Below are positions 1 through 5,527 of a stretch of 5,988 nt of DNA, one piece after another. The number at the start of each line of letters is the position of its first letter. The first letter of the stretch is position 1. The position numbers and the translations under genes were made by a program. Source of the DNA: Gammaproteobacteria bacterium (GTDB lineage Bacteria; Pseudomonadota; Gammaproteobacteria; Poriferisulfidales; GCA-002705445); NCBI GenBank assembly GCA_002702235.1, contig NZYO01000014.1, forward strand, positions 71,609 through 77,596. Direction: 5' to 3'. A model generated the notes under the pieces. That model saw only the letters and a program-made list of their open reading frames with translations, did not search any database and was not told where the DNA came from.

Positions 1-330
1 CATGGCACATATGTTTCAGATGAAGATGTAAATGAAATTGCTAAATATTTAAAATCAGATAAAAAAGTAAACTATTTAGAAGATGTTACAAGTCAAAATG
101 AAAGTGAAAACACATTTAGTACTGATACAGATGATACCGAGCCTCTGTACAATGAAGCTGTTGAAATAGTAATAGAATCTGAAAAAGCATCTATATCATA
201 TTTACAAAGAAAATTAAAAATAGGATACAATAGAGCCGCAAGATTAATAGAAAAGATGGAAGAGGTCGGTATAGTTTCATCTGTAAAGTCAAATGGCACA
301 AGAGATGTTATCATTAATAAAGAAAAATAG
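1..330 (+). CDS. ftsK: DNA translocase FtsK, C-terminal fragment (gamma domain)
   Basis: This is the 3' end of ftsK, cut by the window edge: 109 codons in frame 1, ending at TAG 328-330. FtsK is the septum-anchored, ATP-driven DNA pump that clears and aligns chromosome termini during division and activates XerCD recombination at dif. The fragment opens with HGTYVSDEDV, the conserved end of the motor domain. An acidic, low-complexity linker (about residues 22-46) follows, then a winged-helix gamma domain (about 47-109). The gamma core KLKIGYNRAARLIEKMEEVG matches the E. coli gamma domain closely. Asn77, Arg81 and Glu84 of the fragment fall on the three residues that E. coli FtsK uses to read polar KOPS sequences, so directional DNA reading is probably kept. 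The membrane and Walker parts lie upstream of the window. The downstream lolA start lies inside this gene, a common ftsK-lolA arrangement in gammaproteobacteria. Confidence 0.96.
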   Translation, partial: HGTYVSDEDVNEIAKYLKSDKKVNYLEDVTSQNESENTFSTDTDDTEPLYNEAVEIVIESEKASISYLQRKLKIGYNRAARLIEKMEEVGIVSSVKSNGTRDVIINKEK

Positions 331-937
331 TTTTTATATATTTTTAATATTTATTCTTTTTTCACACTGTAATAATATTTCATCTAATGAATTTAGTTAT
401 AGAGATTTTTTAAATAACTTATCATCTTTTAAATCAAAATTTAAACAAAACCTTTTTGATAAAGAGGGGAATCTTATTCAAAAAAGTTATGGATTTATAA
501 ACTATAAGAAGTCTAAAAAATTTAAGATCGAATACATTATGCCAAATAAGATCACAATTATTTCAGATGGCGATTTTATAACATCATATGATCATGAACT
601 TTCACAAGCGATAATTTCTAGCTTAGATAAATCAAATGCATTTTTAGTATATTTGACAGACAATGAATATATTGAAAATAACTTTAACTACAAAATTACA
701 GCAAAACCAGAGTATTTAAAAATACATTTTAAGCACAAAGAAAATGCAGTAACGTCTGGATTAAATAGTTTTTTTTTGAAAATAAAAGACTATAATATTT
801 TACAAATTTCTTTTATCAATGATATAGATCAAGAAGTAGTAATGGATATCAGTAATTTTGAAAGAAATGTTAGTATAAAAGATAGTAACTTTAAGTTTAA
901 AATTCCAAATAATGCGGATGTTTTATTAAATAATTAA
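305..937 (+). CDS. lolA: Outer-membrane lipoprotein carrier protein LolA
   Basis: LolA is the periplasmic chaperone that takes lipoproteins from LolCDE in the inner membrane and delivers them to LolB at the outer membrane. The predicted protein is about 210 residues, normal for the family including its signal peptide. It has a basic start (IKKN), a hydrophobic stretch FYIFLIFILF, then a mature part with family landmarks: LNNLSSFKSKFKQ, a Gly in the first strand, a MP.KITIISDG segment and YDHELSQA. Numbered from the ATG at 293, Lys73 and Ser74 stand where E. coli has Arg43-Pro44 of the mature protein. I chose ATG 305 because it gives a cleaner signal peptide and a shorter (26-base) overlap with ftsK. 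ATG 293 in the same frame would add four residues (MAQE), and neither start has a good Shine-Dalgarno, so initiation may depend on coupling to ftsK translation. Sequence similarity is modest but the fold pattern and position support the call. Confidence 0.88.
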   Translation: MLSLIKKNSFYIFLIFILFSHCNNISSNEFSYRDFLNNLSSFKSKFKQNLFDKEGNLIQKSYGFINYKKSKKFKIEYIMPNKITIISDGDFITSYDHELSQAIISSLDKSNAFLVYLTDNEYIENNFNYKITAKPEYLKIHFKHKENAVTSGLNSFFLKIKDYNILQISFINDIDQEVVMDISNFERNVSIKDSNFKFKIPNNADVLLNN

Positions 938-938
938 C

Positions 939-943
939 AGGAG
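939..943 (+). promoter_or_regulatory. Shine-Dalgarno AGGAG for the 94-residue gene
   Basis: AGGAG lies six bases before the ATG at 950, inside the 12-base gap after lolA. It is the closest match to the consensus seen in the window. It fixes the start of the unknown small gene and argues that the gene is genuinely translated. Confidence 0.8.
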
Positions 944-949
944 TAATAT

Positions 950-1234
950 ATGTCTGAACTGAGTTTATCTTCTACAGTTGTTAACGAAATTGTTGAAGTG
1001 ATAAAAAAACATGATAGCCAAGCTAGTAACAACTTTATCACCTGCCAATATTTATGCGCAGTAATAGGTTATCTACTTTCAAAAGAAAAAGTATCGTCAA
1101 ATGATTTTAATGAAATATTAAATGACTATTCAGGCTTCATTAAATATGTTTTTGATGATCTAAATAATTCCTCAGCAGGCAGCTCAGAATCTGCAGGGCA
1201 AAATGCATTTGGAGTCTGGAAACCTGGTGATTGA
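950..1234 (+). CDS. Small hypothetical protein, helical with Ser/Gly-rich linker and FGVWKPGD tail
   Basis: I do not recognise this 94-residue protein. It starts with ATG behind a strong AGGAG and ends in TGA directly abutting the crcB ATG, so it sits firmly in the operon. Residues about 5-21 (VVNEIVEVIKKH) look like an amphipathic helix. Residues 29-44 (FITCQYLCAVIGYLLS, with Cys32 and Cys36) form a more hydrophobic helix, too short and mixed to be a sure membrane span. Residues 51-71 form a third helix rich in Asp and aromatics. A low-complexity linker of Ser, Ala and Gly (72-86) leads to the tail FGVWKPGD. There is no signal peptide, so it is probably cytoplasmic. The last 64 bases are about 50% GC against about 30% around them. 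In many gammaproteobacteria rarA occupies this position between lolA and crcB, but nothing here resembles a RarA remnant. The function is unknown. Confidence 0.8.
   Translation: MSELSLSSTVVNEIVEVIKKHDSQASNNFITCQYLCAVIGYLLSKEKVSSNDFNEILNDYSGFIKYVFDDLNNSSAGSSESAGQNAFGVWKPGD
1226..1230 (+). promoter_or_regulatory. Shine-Dalgarno-like GGTGA for crcB inside the upstream gene
   Basis: GGTGA lies four bases before the crcB ATG at 1235 and within the last codons of the preceding gene. With the stop and start directly joined (TGA then ATG), this suggests ribosomes finishing the small protein can re-initiate on crcB. Confidence 0.5.
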
Positions 1235-1609
1235 ATGTCTAAAATACTATTAATTGGTTTTTTTGGAGCTATTGGAACCTTACTTCGGTACTTTATTTCT
1301 AGTAGTGCGCTAAAAAATATTATTTATTTTGATATACCAATTGCAATTTTGTTCATAAATATTTTAGGGTCCTTTTTTTTTGGGCTGATACTCTCCTCGA
1401 CTAGTGAAGGTTTTTATATATCAAGAGATTTTCAACTATACCTTACTACAGGGTTGCTAGCAGCATTTACTACTTTCTCAACTTTTTCATGGGAAGTAGT
1501 AGAAATGATTAATTCAAAACTTTATATGAATGCCTTAATATATAGTTTTACATCAGTTTTACTTTGTGTTTTATTTTGCTGGTTAGGTTACATTATTCTT
1601 AGGACATAG
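1235..1609 (+). CDS. crcB: Fluoride ion channel CrcB/Fluc
   Basis: CrcB (Fluc) is a small inner-membrane channel that works as an antiparallel dimer and lets fluoride leave the cell down its gradient. The protein is 124 residues with four hydrophobic segments (about 2-22, 33-55, 66-90, 98-122), the normal size and layout. Family motifs are present: GAIGTLLRY (11-19), Asn42 in NILGSFFFG (the pore Asn in helix 2), and TTFSTFS (79-85), which holds the polar and Phe residues lining the fluoride path in helix 3. One oddity: the segment before TTFSTFS reads GLLAAF (73-78), where E. coli has GFCGGL, so two usually small Gly positions are Ala. The ATG abuts the upstream stop, and serS begins one base after its own stop. 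No fluoride riboswitch can precede it here, as there is no leader. Single-copy CrcB of this length should be a dual-topology homodimer (family knowledge). Confidence 0.95.
   Translation: MSKILLIGFFGAIGTLLRYFISSSALKNIIYFDIPIAILFINILGSFFFGLILSSTSEGFYISRDFQLYLTTGLLAAFTTFSTFSWEVVEMINSKLYMNALIYSFTSVLLCVLFCWLGYIILRT
1601..1604 (+). promoter_or_regulatory. Shine-Dalgarno AGGA for serS inside the crcB 3' end
   Basis: AGGA sits six bases before the serS ATG at 1611 and overlaps the last crcB codons. It supports the ATG at 1611 as the real start. Confidence 0.6.
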
Positions 1610-1610
1610 C

Positions 1611-2882
1611 ATGATTGACGCTAATTATATAAAAGCTAATCTAGAACAAGTTAAAAAGAATTTAGCTAAGAAAGGTTTTAACCTTGAACAATCTAAATTT
1701 GAAAAACTATATTCAAATAGAAAGGGATTAATTACTAAACATGAGTCTCTTCTAAGCGAAAAAAATATAATATCCAAAGATATAGGTTTATTAAAATCTA
1801 ATAACAAAGATGCTTCAAGCTTATTATTAAAAGTTGAATCAATTAACAAAGAAATTGATAAAATATCTAAATCTGAAACTAAAGCAGAGAAAGATCTTCA
1901 TGATTATTTATTATCTATACCAAACTTATTAGACGATAGTGTGCCGGAGGGAAAAAGCGAGGACTCAAATAAAATTATTTATGAAACGAAACTTCAAAAA
2001 AATAGTTTAAGCATTGATCACTTAGATATTATAAATAACATAAAACTTTCTTTTAATCATGATGTAACTTCTATATCGGGTTCACGTTTTTCATTACTAT
2101 TTAAAGATATTGCTAAACTTCATAGAGTATTAGGTCAATATATGATCAATTATCACGTTGAAAACAATAATTACATTGAAGTATACGTGCCTTTAATTGT
2201 GAGTGAGAAGTCTCTAATAGGTACTGGCCAATTACCAAAATTTAAGGATGATCTTTTTGAGATTAAAAATAAAGAAAATTCTTTTTTAATACCAACTGCA
2301 GAAGTTCCATTAACGAATATTTGCAATAATCAAATTATTGACTTAAATACACTTCCATTAAAGTTTGTTTCTTTAACTCCTTGTTTTAGATCAGAAGCAG
2401 GGTCATATGGAAAAGATACAAAAGGTTTAATAAGGCAGCACCAGTTTGACAAAGTTGAATTAGTACAAATAGCTGAACCTTCACAATCAAATGATGCATT
2501 AAATAACTTAGTATCTGATGCTGAAAAAATATTAATTAATTTGTCTTTACCGTATAGAAAAGTTTTATTATGTTCTGGAGATACAAGCTTTTCGTCATCT
2601 ATAACATATGATTTAGAAGTATGGCTACCATCACAAAGTAAGTATAGAGAAATTTCGTCTTGTAGTAATTTTTTGTCTTTCCAGTCTAGAAGATTGAATA
2701 TTAGATATAGAAATGAAAAGAAAAAAGAATATCCTCATACTTTGAATGGATCTGGTCTAGCTGTAGGACGAGCATTAGCTGCCATAATAGAAAACAATAT
2801 AAATGACCGTAATGAGATTACTATACCAGAGCCTTTACAAGGCATGATGGGATCTGATTGTATAAAAATACAGGGCAAATGA
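1611..2882 (+). CDS. serS: Seryl-tRNA synthetase
   Basis: SerRS charges tRNA-Ser (and tRNA-Sec, if present) with serine using ATP, in the cytoplasm. The protein is 423 residues, near the usual bacterial length of about 425-430. The start MIDANYIKANLEQVKKNLAK matches the family N-terminus. Residues about 25-105 are charged heptad-like sequence, the long antiparallel coiled-coil arm that holds the tRNA variable loop. The class II catalytic core follows: TAEVP at 229-233 (serine pocket), motif 2 beginning FRSEAGSYGKDTKG with Arg260 and Glu262, the RQHQFDKVEL segment, and motif 3 LNGSGLAVGRALAAI (378-392) with its Arg387. All expected catalytic motifs are intact. A short tail (GMMGSDCIKIQGK) ends the protein. 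Its TGA overlaps the next gene's ATG as ATGA. Following crcB is a typical gammaproteobacterial position. Confidence 0.98.
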   Translation: MIDANYIKANLEQVKKNLAKKGFNLEQSKFEKLYSNRKGLITKHESLLSEKNIISKDIGLLKSNNKDASSLLLKVESINKEIDKISKSETKAEKDLHDYLLSIPNLLDDSVPEGKSEDSNKIIYETKLQKNSLSIDHLDIINNIKLSFNHDVTSISGSRFSLLFKDIAKLHRVLGQYMINYHVENNNYIEVYVPLIVSEKSLIGTGQLPKFKDDLFEIKNKENSFLIPTAEVPLTNICNNQIIDLNTLPLKFVSLTPCFRSEAGSYGKDTKGLIRQHQFDKVELVQIAEPSQSNDALNNLVSDAEKILINLSLPYRKVLLCSGDTSFSSSITYDLEVWLPSQSKYREISSCSNFLSFQSRRLNIRYRNEKKKEYPHTLNGSGLAVGRALAAIIENNINDRNEITIPEPLQGMMGSDCIKIQGK

Positions 2883-3349
2883 AAGGCATAGTTACTTGGA
2901 TTGGAATAAGAGATTTAAAGTCAAAAAATATCATACCAACTGGTGAAGTAAATGCAATTAAAGGTAAAGGACTAGAAGGTGATAAAATCTTCTTAAAATC
3001 GTCGCAAAAAAGGCAAGTAACACTTATAATGAGCGAAAACATCAATAGATTAAAAAAAAATCATTGCAGTTTATTAGGTAATGATAAATTGCATTATGTA
3101 GAAAATTATCTTAAAAGAAATATAATTACACAGAATATTGCACTTGAAAGTTTAATAGGCATTAATTTTAGGATAGGAAGTGCAATATTTATTGGCACTG
3201 GTAACTGCAAACCGTGTAAAAAGATTATTAGTTATTTTGGTAAAGCCTTTTTTAATGATATGTGTGATAAGGGTGGAATTACTGCCAATGTAGTTGAAAC
3301 TGGATTAATTTCCATTAATAGTAAAATAGAAGTTATAAATAATGAGTAA
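2879..3349 (+). CDS. MOSC-domain protein (probable molybdenum-cofactor or sulfur-carrier related)
   Basis: This is a stand-alone MOSC-domain protein of 156 residues. MOSC domains occur at the C-terminus of Moco sulfurases and in YiiM/YuaD-type proteins that bind pterin cofactors or transfer sulfur through a conserved Cys. Visible landmarks are GLEGDK (31-36), RQVTLI (45-50), RNIITQNIALESLIGINFRI (80-99), the Cys pair in GTGNCKPC (106-113) and GGITANVVETGLI (132-144), in the standard order. Cys110 corresponds to the conserved family Cys. The actual substrate is unknown. I chose ATG 2879, which overlaps the serS stop by four bases (ATGA) and has AGGG at 2872-2875. A TTG at 2858 in the same frame would add seven residues deep inside serS and is less likely. 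The gene overlaps aspS by eight bases. No other molybdopterin gene is in the window to support a specific role. Confidence 0.88.
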   Translation: MKGIVTWIGIRDLKSKNIIPTGEVNAIKGKGLEGDKIFLKSSQKRQVTLIMSENINRLKKNHCSLLGNDKLHYVENYLKRNIITQNIALESLIGINFRIGSAIFIGTGNCKPCKKIISYFGKAFFNDMCDKGGITANVVETGLISINSKIEVINNE

Positions 3350-5099
3350 AAGAAAATATTGTGGGGATCTAAGCGAGAGCCATATTGGTGAAATTATTAC
3401 TTTGTATGGATGGGTCAACAAGGTAAGAGATCATGGCGGTGTAATTTTTGTTGATTTAAGAGATACTAAAGGAGTTACTCAAGTAGTATTTAATCCTGAG
3501 GAAAAAGAAATATTTAATATTTCTGAGCGACTAAGAAATGAATTTATTATAAAAATATCAGGTAAAGTAAGAGCAAGACCGCAAGATGCAGAGAATAAAA
3601 ATCTTAGCTCAGGATCTGTAGAAATTGTTGCTACTGAAATAGAAATATTATCAGAGGCACAAACCCCACCTTATTCATTTGATGACGATGTTAGTGAGGA
3701 TGTTAGGTTAAAGCATAGGTTTCACGATCTAAAATCTAAAAAAATGCAAAAAAACATAATCTTTCGTTCAGAACTTATTAAGGTCATTAGAGATTTTTTA
3801 TATGACAAAGGTTTTATAGATATAGAAACTCCTATTCTCACAAAAGCTACTCCCGAGGGTGCAAGGGATTTTCTAGTGCCAAGTAGACTTAATAAGGGAG
3901 ATTTCTATGCACTTCCACAATCTCCACAATTGTTTAAACAACTTTTAATGATGTCAGGTTTTGAAAGATATTACCAAATAGCTAAATGCTTTAGAGATGA
4001 AGACTTAAGAGCTGATAGGCAGCCAGAATTCACTCAACTTGATATTGAACAATCTTTTGAATCTTCGGAATCTTTAATAAACCTTGTTGAAGAAATGTTT
4101 CAAATAATTTTTAAAAAACTCAAAAATGTTGAAGTAAAAGTACCATTCAAGAAATTAACATATCAGGAATGCATAGATCAATATGGAACAGATGCCCCAG
4201 ATCTAAGAATCCTTTTGCAGCTAAATAAAGTTGATCATATCTTTGAGAAAACAGAATTTGAAATATTTAGAAAACCTGCAAATGATAAAAATTGTAAAGT
4301 CTCAGCTTTAGTGGTTCCAGGCAAAGATATTAGTAGAAAGGATATTGATGATTATACCGATTACGTATCAAAATTAGGCGCAAAAGGATTAGCATATATT
4401 AAATGTAATGATATCAACAATATTCCTGAAGGATTACAGTCACCTTTGATTAAGTTTCTAGACGAAAATATTTTAAAAAATTTACTTGATTTTTTACAAG
4501 TTAAGAATGGCGACATCATTTTTTTTAGTGCAGGTGAATCTGATTTTGTAAATAAGATTATGAGTGAATTAAGAGTAATTATTGGAAATCAAAAAAATCT
4601 AAAGAACTCAGCTCTTGAAATTTTATGGGTTACAGATTTTCCAATGTTTGAATATGATAAAAATGCAATGAAATGGAAAGCAATTCATCATCCATTTACA
4701 AAGCCTTTAAATTTTAATAAAGACTCTGATTTAGCTAGTGTGATGTCAGATTCTTACGATTTGGTCTTAAATGGGGTTGAAATTGGTGGTGGATCTTCCA
4801 GAATTAATGAATATGATGACCAAATTAAAGTTTTAAAAGTTTTAGGTTTGGATGATGCTGAAATTCAAGAAAAATTTGGTTTTTTTATTGATGCATTAAA
4901 ATTTGGGTGTCCTCCACATGGTGGTATAGCCTTCGGTATCGACAGAATAGCAATGTTACTTCTAGAAATGTCTTCTATTAGAGATGTTATTGCATTTCCT
5001 AAAACCCAATCAGGAACATGCTTAATGACAGACGCACCAACATTAATCAATAACAACCAGCTAAAGGATCTTGGTATAAATACGGATAAAAAGAAATGA
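3342..5099 (+). CDS. aspS: Aspartyl-tRNA synthetase, probably non-discriminating (Asp/Asn)
   Basis: AspRS attaches aspartate to tRNA-Asp. The protein is 585 residues, close to E. coli (590), and is the bacterial type with an inserted GAD domain. Domains in order: N-terminal OB-fold anticodon-binding domain (about 1-110), class II core starting near 140 (ETPILTKATPEGARDFLVPS), the SPQLFKQ segment with Gln196 and Lys199, motif 2 FRDEDLRADRQPEFTQ (217-232, catalytic Arg218), GAD insertion (about 285-420), HHPFT (His449, His450), and motif 3 GGIAFGIDR with Arg535. All these match E. coli catalytic residues. The OB-fold loop reads RDHGG with His31, where E. coli has Leu30; His there marks non-discriminating enzymes that also charge tRNA-Asn. 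This suggests Asn-tRNA is made by GatCAB amidation. Start ATG 3342 overlaps the MOSC gene by eight bases. The stop TGA overlaps the nudB ATG. Confidence 0.98.
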   Translation: MSKRKYCGDLSESHIGEIITLYGWVNKVRDHGGVIFVDLRDTKGVTQVVFNPEEKEIFNISERLRNEFIIKISGKVRARPQDAENKNLSSGSVEIVATEIEILSEAQTPPYSFDDDVSEDVRLKHRFHDLKSKKMQKNIIFRSELIKVIRDFLYDKGFIDIETPILTKATPEGARDFLVPSRLNKGDFYALPQSPQLFKQLLMMSGFERYYQIAKCFRDEDLRADRQPEFTQLDIEQSFESSESLINLVEEMFQIIFKKLKNVEVKVPFKKLTYQECIDQYGTDAPDLRILLQLNKVDHIFEKTEFEIFRKPANDKNCKVSALVVPGKDISRKDIDDYTDYVSKLGAKGLAYIKCNDINNIPEGLQSPLIKFLDENILKNLLDFLQVKNGDIIFFSAGESDFVNKIMSELRVIIGNQKNLKNSALEILWVTDFPMFEYDKNAMKWKAIHHPFTKPLNFNKDSDLASVMSDSYDLVLNGVEIGGGSSRINEYDDQIKVLKVLGLDDAEIQEKFGFFIDALKFGCPPHGGIAFGIDRIAMLLLEMSSIRDVIAFPKTQSGTCLMTDAPTLINNNQLKDLGINTDKKK

Positions 5100-5515
5100 A
5101 TTATAAGAGACCAGAGTCTGTTTTAATACTTGTTTATACTTCTCAAAAAGATGTTCTTTTATTAAAGAGACATAATGAAAAAGATATGTGGCAATCTATA
5201 ACAGGCAGTCTTTTAGAAAATGAATTACCCAGTGAAGCTGCAGAGAGAGAGTTATTTGAAGAAACTGGAATTAAAAAAAAACCAAAAAATTTAAATATGT
5301 TTAATACTTATGAAATATATAAAATGTGGCTACATAAATATGAAAATGGTGTAACACACAATAAGGAGCATATTTTTACTTTAGAGCTTAGTGAAAAAGA
5401 GAATATATGTATTAATCCTGATGAACACGACGAATACATATGGCTTCCAAGAGTTAAAGCTGCAGAAAAAGTTTTTTCACATACAAATAGAGAAGCTATT
5501 TTTAATCATATATAG
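5096..5515 (+). CDS. nudB: Nudix hydrolase NudB-like (dihydroneopterin triphosphate / dNTP pyrophosphatase)
   Basis: NudB removes pyrophosphate from dihydroneopterin triphosphate, an early step toward folate, and can hydrolyse dATP in vitro (E. coli knowledge). The protein is 139 residues, slightly shorter than E. coli (about 150). It carries a perfect Nudix box GX5EX7REUXEEXGU: Gly37, Glu43, then Arg51-Glu52-Leu53 and Glu55-Glu56 with Gly58-Ile59; these glutamates bind the catalytic metal. The preceding WQSITGS (32-38) resembles the NudB-specific WQSVTGS, and YKRPESVLILVYT at the N-terminus is also typical. The aspS-nudB-yebC order supports assignment to NudB over other Nudix families, though exact substrate specificity cannot be read from sequence. 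Its ATG shares four bases (ATGA) with the aspS stop. The site before it is AT-rich with no clear Shine-Dalgarno, so coupled translation is likely. Confidence 0.9.
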   Translation: MNYKRPESVLILVYTSQKDVLLLKRHNEKDMWQSITGSLLENELPSEAAERELFEETGIKKKPKNLNMFNTYEIYKMWLHKYENGVTHNKEHIFTLELSEKENICINPDEHDEYIWLPRVKAAEKVFSHTNREAIFNHI

Positions 5516-5520
5516 GGCGA
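5514..5520 (+). promoter_or_regulatory. Shine-Dalgarno AGGGCGA for yebC, overlapping the nudB stop
   Basis: The AGGG core, in AGGGCGA, overlaps the TAG of nudB, and AGGGCGA ends seven bases before the ATG at 5528. It supports that ATG as the yebC start, and the homologous N-terminus MAGHSKW agrees. Confidence 0.55.
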
Positions 5521-5527
5521 ATTGATA

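Noticed and set aside
93..314. Reverse-strand open frame of 73 codons
   Set aside because: It lies opposite the conserved FtsK gamma domain, has no homology I recognise, and no ribosome site. It is a shadow of the real gene.
331..360. Promoter-like AT-rich sequence (TTTTTATATATTTTTAATATTTAT) after ftsK
   Set aside because: It encodes the hydrophobic LolA signal peptide. In DNA this AT-rich, -10-like matches occur by chance and no paired -35 stands out.
359..373. Possible lipobox (LFSHC) in the LolA signal peptide, suggesting a lipoprotein
   Set aside because: The residue before Cys26 is His, not Gly, Ala or Ser, and LolA proteins are soluble. Ordinary signal peptidase I cleavage further on is more likely.
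1373..1381. T-runs here and at 769-777 as intrinsic terminators
   Set aside because: They lie inside open reading frames, with no GC-rich hairpin visible directly upstream.
1625..1849. Reverse-strand open frame of 74 codons
   Set aside because: It is fully opposite the SerRS coiled-coil arm. Its composition mirrors the AT-rich forward codons and there is no independent support.
2858..2878. TTG start extending the MOSC protein by seven residues
   Set aside because: The ATG at 2879 gives the common ATGA stop-start overlap with serS and has AGGG just upstream. The extension MYKNTGQ is only the serS tail read in another frame.
2821..3045. Reverse-strand open frame of 74 codons across the serS-MOSC junction
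   Set aside because: It is antisense to two well-supported genes that overlap by four bases. No motif or start signal supports it.
4865..5056. Reverse-strand open frame of 63 codons
   Set aside because: It lies opposite motif 3 of AspRS, one of the most conserved parts of that enzyme. It is a shadow frame.
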